This document shows positions 60,648-64,000 of a stretch of 64,000 nucleotides of DNA, in pieces. The DNA comes from Zerene cesonia (lineage: Eukaryota; Arthropoda; Insecta; Lepidoptera; Pieridae). Position 1 is the stretch's first letter. The number at the start of each line of letters is the position of its first letter. A program made the translations under genes and the position numbers. The stretch is from positions 4,230,432 through 4,294,431 of the forward strand of contig NC_052109.1 in the NCBI RefSeq assembly GCF_012273895.1, in the 5' to 3' direction. The notes under the pieces were generated by a model that did no database searches, was not told the origin of the DNA, and worked only from the letters and a program-made list of their open reading frames with translations.

Positions 60648-60720
60648 GCGAGATTCGAACTTGCATCTTTTGCCATACCGAGGCAATGTTTTAACAATCG
60701 GTCATCCATGATCTCGTCTC
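60648..60720 (-). repeat. tRNA-like sequence (SINE head or tRNA pseudogene)
   Basis: The minus strand reads GGATGACCGATTGTTAAAAC, an A-box region like GGCCGAGTGGTTAA of Ser/Leu-type tRNAs, then AAGTTCGAATCTCGCC, a B-box. The acceptor stem does not pair convincingly, so a functional tRNA is unlikely. Confidence 0.45.
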
Positions 60721-62449
60721 GGCAATCGAATCCAAGGGGGCCCCTATTCCTCATATTTTTTTTCATATATTTGCATGCATAAAATGTAGGTTTATTTGGC
60801 GCTATTAAAAACTATATCATAATATATAACTTGTTTAAGTATTGTGCAACATGTACATAATTAATTATGTTTGTATCAGTTTTTAATTATATTTGTAGCC
60901 GTATCGTGTTGTTTAATTAATATTTAAAAGTATTTTTATGTAATCAGTAACAATAATTCATTTTTAAAACCATATGTCAGTACTAGATAAAGTTATTATT
61001 AGAATAGATAAACCAAAACAAAACTCGTTAAAGTTTTTTCAATGAACACGAACTTTACTATTCTTAAGCGGCACGGAACTGTAGCATGCGTGAAGCGTGG
61101 AGGAGATAGCTAGATAGCTGCGTATGGACTATGGAGTATATGTATAGTATCATGTTATCTGTGGTATGGATATTGTATACAAATAACTTATTTTAACTTC
61201 TGCGCAGCTACTCATAGTTAAAATAACAAAATTACACTATCAAATATGAAATTGTGCGTAATATTGCTGTGTCACGTGTTTATTTATTGTGAAATGTGTG
61301 GTTATTTTTTTTTGTAAGGTAAATTTTGTATTGCATAAATTACTTGCTTTTTATATACACGACATTTATTATTCAAATTAAATAATCCACAGTTAGTACT
61401 TGATGCGAATGAGATATATTAATATGAAAATATCGCCCACAAGTTTGTCTCTTTACGGTAGGCGATCGAAGAAAAATCTAGTTTATTTTAGTAACTTTAG
61501 ACCTTTCATTCGTAATAAAATAGTTATCTGTCTGCGAGAGTCTCGCAATGGTTCAGATTAATCGTGATAAACCGGAACAGAACAACTTTTTGCATTAAAC
61601 ATTTCATTTTCAATTTATTTGTATTGATGCACTTAGGTAGTTATGACACTTAGACACGATGGTTATGTGTGATGATCTTAGAATAAACATGAGAGTATAA
61701 ATATTATGTTATCTGTGGCATAAGCAAGCAAGCAAGCATTACTTTTTTTCTGGAGATCTAATGACTCTAAGGTGAAGATCGTTATACTCCAATAGATAAG
61801 GTACCATATTATGTAGGTTTACTTCTCTTAAGCATATATAGGCCACATATAATCTGTGGGATCTTAAACGATTAGGCAATCCTCAATTTTTTTTTTATTT
61901 TTGAATGTGATTAAGATTTCCTTGCACGGTTGTCTTTCGCCTAAATAATTAATATTACATTATGATATAAATATTTATATATTTATTAGATAAGGCACAT
62001 GACGGTTATGATATATTTTTTTTATAAGAAATACTGAACCAAAAAATGTTTTACATCATAATGAAACTAGATTTCAATAGTTTATATATTTTTAATTAAT
62101 GTAGTAGACTAGTTATACTCACCTCCCTTCATCATTTACATTTACGTGTCATGATTTGAGCCCGCTTAATAAATAGATGTCAAAGAGTTAATTTTATCAT
62201 ATACAAACTAAGATGACATTTTAATTTAGCATTTTTTTAACTTTGTCTTATATAATATTAAATGCTTTACATATATAATCTTATCATATTTTATGTTTAA
62301 CATTCAAAATTGTAAATATCTTTTGACGTTATCGTTGCTATCAACGAAAAGTAAAACATAAATATATTAAATGACAGCGAAAACCGTCAATATCATTACT
62401 GTTTTGACAAAAGGCGCATGAATAAAAGGTTGTTTTTTTTTTTAAACTG

Positions 62450-62520
62450 CCTTTCGCCGATGTATTTTCTTTTACCTATTGATTATTAAGTGTGTTTTTA
62501 ATCTGTCTAACAGAAAAATG
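62450..62520 (+). other. Candidate 5' exon of the FMO gene (ends ATG|GTAAGT)
   Basis: A pyrimidine-rich leader CTGCCTTTCGCCGATG begins about 25 bases after a TATA-like AATAAAAGG (62421-62429). The stretch ends AAAAATG at 62520, directly followed by the donor GTAAGT. The next coding exon starts exactly at an acceptor (TTGTCGTAG) at 63711, so splicing would join ATG to ATGCAA in frame. No transcript evidence is available. Confidence 0.4.
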
Positions 62521-63711
62521 GTAAGTTGCACAACATTAATCAATAACCAATACACTTAAACCGAAGCTACAAAACCATAACCGTTTTGATACAGTACTTT
62601 TAATGAAACGTTTATTCAAAGAGTTTTCCATATTCAATTTAAAATAAGTAGTCTTTTGTTTTGAATTATTGTTCATAATTTTAACGAATTTATATTATAT
62701 TTATATACCTATTATCTACTGTGACACCGCAAACAATGATATGACATTTATTCGTACCTATGTGACATTTGACAATATCACATACACATCAAATGCGTTC
62801 GGAAATTTTGAAACAAGAATAAAAAACAAAATATAACTAACATTATTTTAAACCAATTAATATTGTAAGATATTTTCCTAGCAGTGGCTTAATCACTTTA
62901 ATTATTAAATGTAATTACTTATATTATAAATTGAACAGTTGCCTATTGAAAGTGTGGCTTACATGATCTAATTTTTTTGTGTTCCAAATAAAAAAATATT
63001 TATCAGCAAGTCGTATTCTAATACTACTACTTAAAAAAATACACCTTTTCACAATATGTATCCACAATATTATTTCTATTAGTTGATATAGTTGTTAAAT
63101 ATCTCAATAGATGGCGTGGCAACGCCAGACACCGAGAAGGGAGAATAAACTGTAGAACTTAAAAATTCGAGAAAGTGTTTAATAATATGAAAGAGATATT
63201 TTAATAATAATAAAGAAATGCAAAAAATATATTCAGTAATATTAAAAAATATATATATTGTTTGTATACTTATTATATTACGCAATTTTGTTATTAAAAA
63301 TAACAGGAAGTAAATAAAATAACCTTAATTAACTTTATTTACCTATATATTAAGTTTATTTCATTCACTTCACTTCTCTTCACTATACACCTAGAAAATC
63401 TCTTACACGGAATTATGGGAAGCCTTTAGCAAGCAGTGGATCAGTATAGTACATTAAGAAAGTAGTCAATGAAACATTTTAAATTTTTACCTTTAGGAGT
63501 AGGTTTAAATCCTTAACAACCTCTCTGACAACATCCATGCCATCCATGCCAAGCTAACATCTCTACTTTCAAGAGACGTAGATTACATTCCATTCACTTT
63601 CCTGTGAATATTAACCTTTTTTCTGTATAGTAAGGCTGAAAATGGAAGTTCACAAAATTTCAACTAAAATTGATTGAAAGACGAAATACTGCAGTTAATT
63701 ATTTGTCGTAG

Positions 63712-63914
63712 ATGCAAATATCCAACCCACGAATCTGTATAATTGGCGCTGGCCTTGCTGGGCTCACATCAGCCAAGAGCCTCCAAGGTGAAGGCCTAAA
63801 TTTCACAATTTTAGAAGCTACCGAATATTTTGGCGGTACTTGGAGATACGAACCACGTGTCGGAAACTATGATAACGGATTGCCAATATTTTCAAGCATG
63901 TATAAGCATTTAAG
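63712..63914 (+). CDS. Flavin-containing monooxygenase (FMO), N-terminal exon; gene continues beyond window
   Basis: It encodes the N-terminal FAD-binding Rossmann fold of a class B flavin monooxygenase, which uses FAD, NADPH and O2 to N- or S-oxygenate substrates. Lepidopteran relatives include senecionine N-oxygenase, used against plant pyrrolizidine alkaloids. Visible marks are ICIIGAGLAGLTSAKSL with GxGxxG at residues 12-17, an acidic ribose-binding Glu at 35 (FTILEA), GGTWRYEP at about 41-48 and SSMYKHLR, the start of the YxxLRxN block. The 68 codons end with a GTAAAT donor at 63915. Insect FMOs are usually 400-450 residues, so most of the gene lies to the right. There is no signal peptide in this exon. 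Which FMO subgroup it is cannot be decided. Confidence 0.92.
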
Positions 63915-64000
63915 GTAAATACGAAGACAAATATCTTTTTAAGAACAATATATAATAATTTAAAAAATAGAAAATTTAGTAGCTGTTTTAGGATTTATAT

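Larger units (their letters stand above)
26260..62440. other. 36-kb stretch without recognisable protein-coding genes
   Basis: Open frames here are short, AT-biased or overlap repeats, and none resembles a known protein. The sequence contains Helitron-like, SINE-like and other repeats and a series of isolated GC-rich blocks listed separately. Non-coding RNA genes cannot be excluded. A large gene-poor flank upstream of a neural transcription factor is a usual place for enhancers. Confidence 0.6.

Overview
The window is nuclear DNA from an insect, almost certainly a moth or butterfly (Lepidoptera). The evidence is AT-rich sequence, genes split into many short exons with GT-AG introns, insect protein families, and short repeats typical of Lepidoptera: tRNA-derived SINEs and Helitron-like elements ending in CTAG. 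Two runs of exactly 1000 N (8680-9679 and 25041-26040) are scaffold gaps of unknown true length.

Layout. (1) 1-2818 is left-flanking DNA with a CpG-rich block, a small inverted-repeat element and a SINE-like repeat. (2) 16947 down to 2819, minus strand, is one complete gene for a nose-resistant-to-fluoxetine (NRF-6) type membrane acyltransferase. I could join 13 exons with matching phases into an open frame of 733 residues; the first N gap lies inside intron 8 and costs no coding sequence. (3) 26259 down to about 19.3 kb, minus strand, is the zinc-finger transcription factor nerfin-1 (INSM family). The second N gap removes part of its first coding region, but its three zinc fingers, its stop codon and a long 3' UTR are present. 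(4) 26.3-62.4 kb has no convincing protein-coding gene. It is AT-rich with repeat copies and isolated GC-rich blocks of roughly 70-200 bp that could be regulatory elements of nerfin-1. (5) From about 62.45 kb, plus strand, begins a flavin-containing monooxygenase (FMO) gene that runs off the right edge.

The main observation is in the nerfin-1 3' UTR. Between 19546 and 20618 the plus strand carries nine copies of GACTAG, mostly as TGACTAGA. Read in the nerfin-1 mRNA these are UCUAGUCA sites, the seed match of the miR-279/286/996 family, which is known to repress nerfin-1 in Drosophila. This looks like an unusually dense, conserved microRNA-response array in a lepidopteran.

The three genes are not obviously linked in function. 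NRF-6 acts in membranes or lipid transport, nerfin-1 in neuronal differentiation, and FMO in detoxification or alkaloid N-oxidation.
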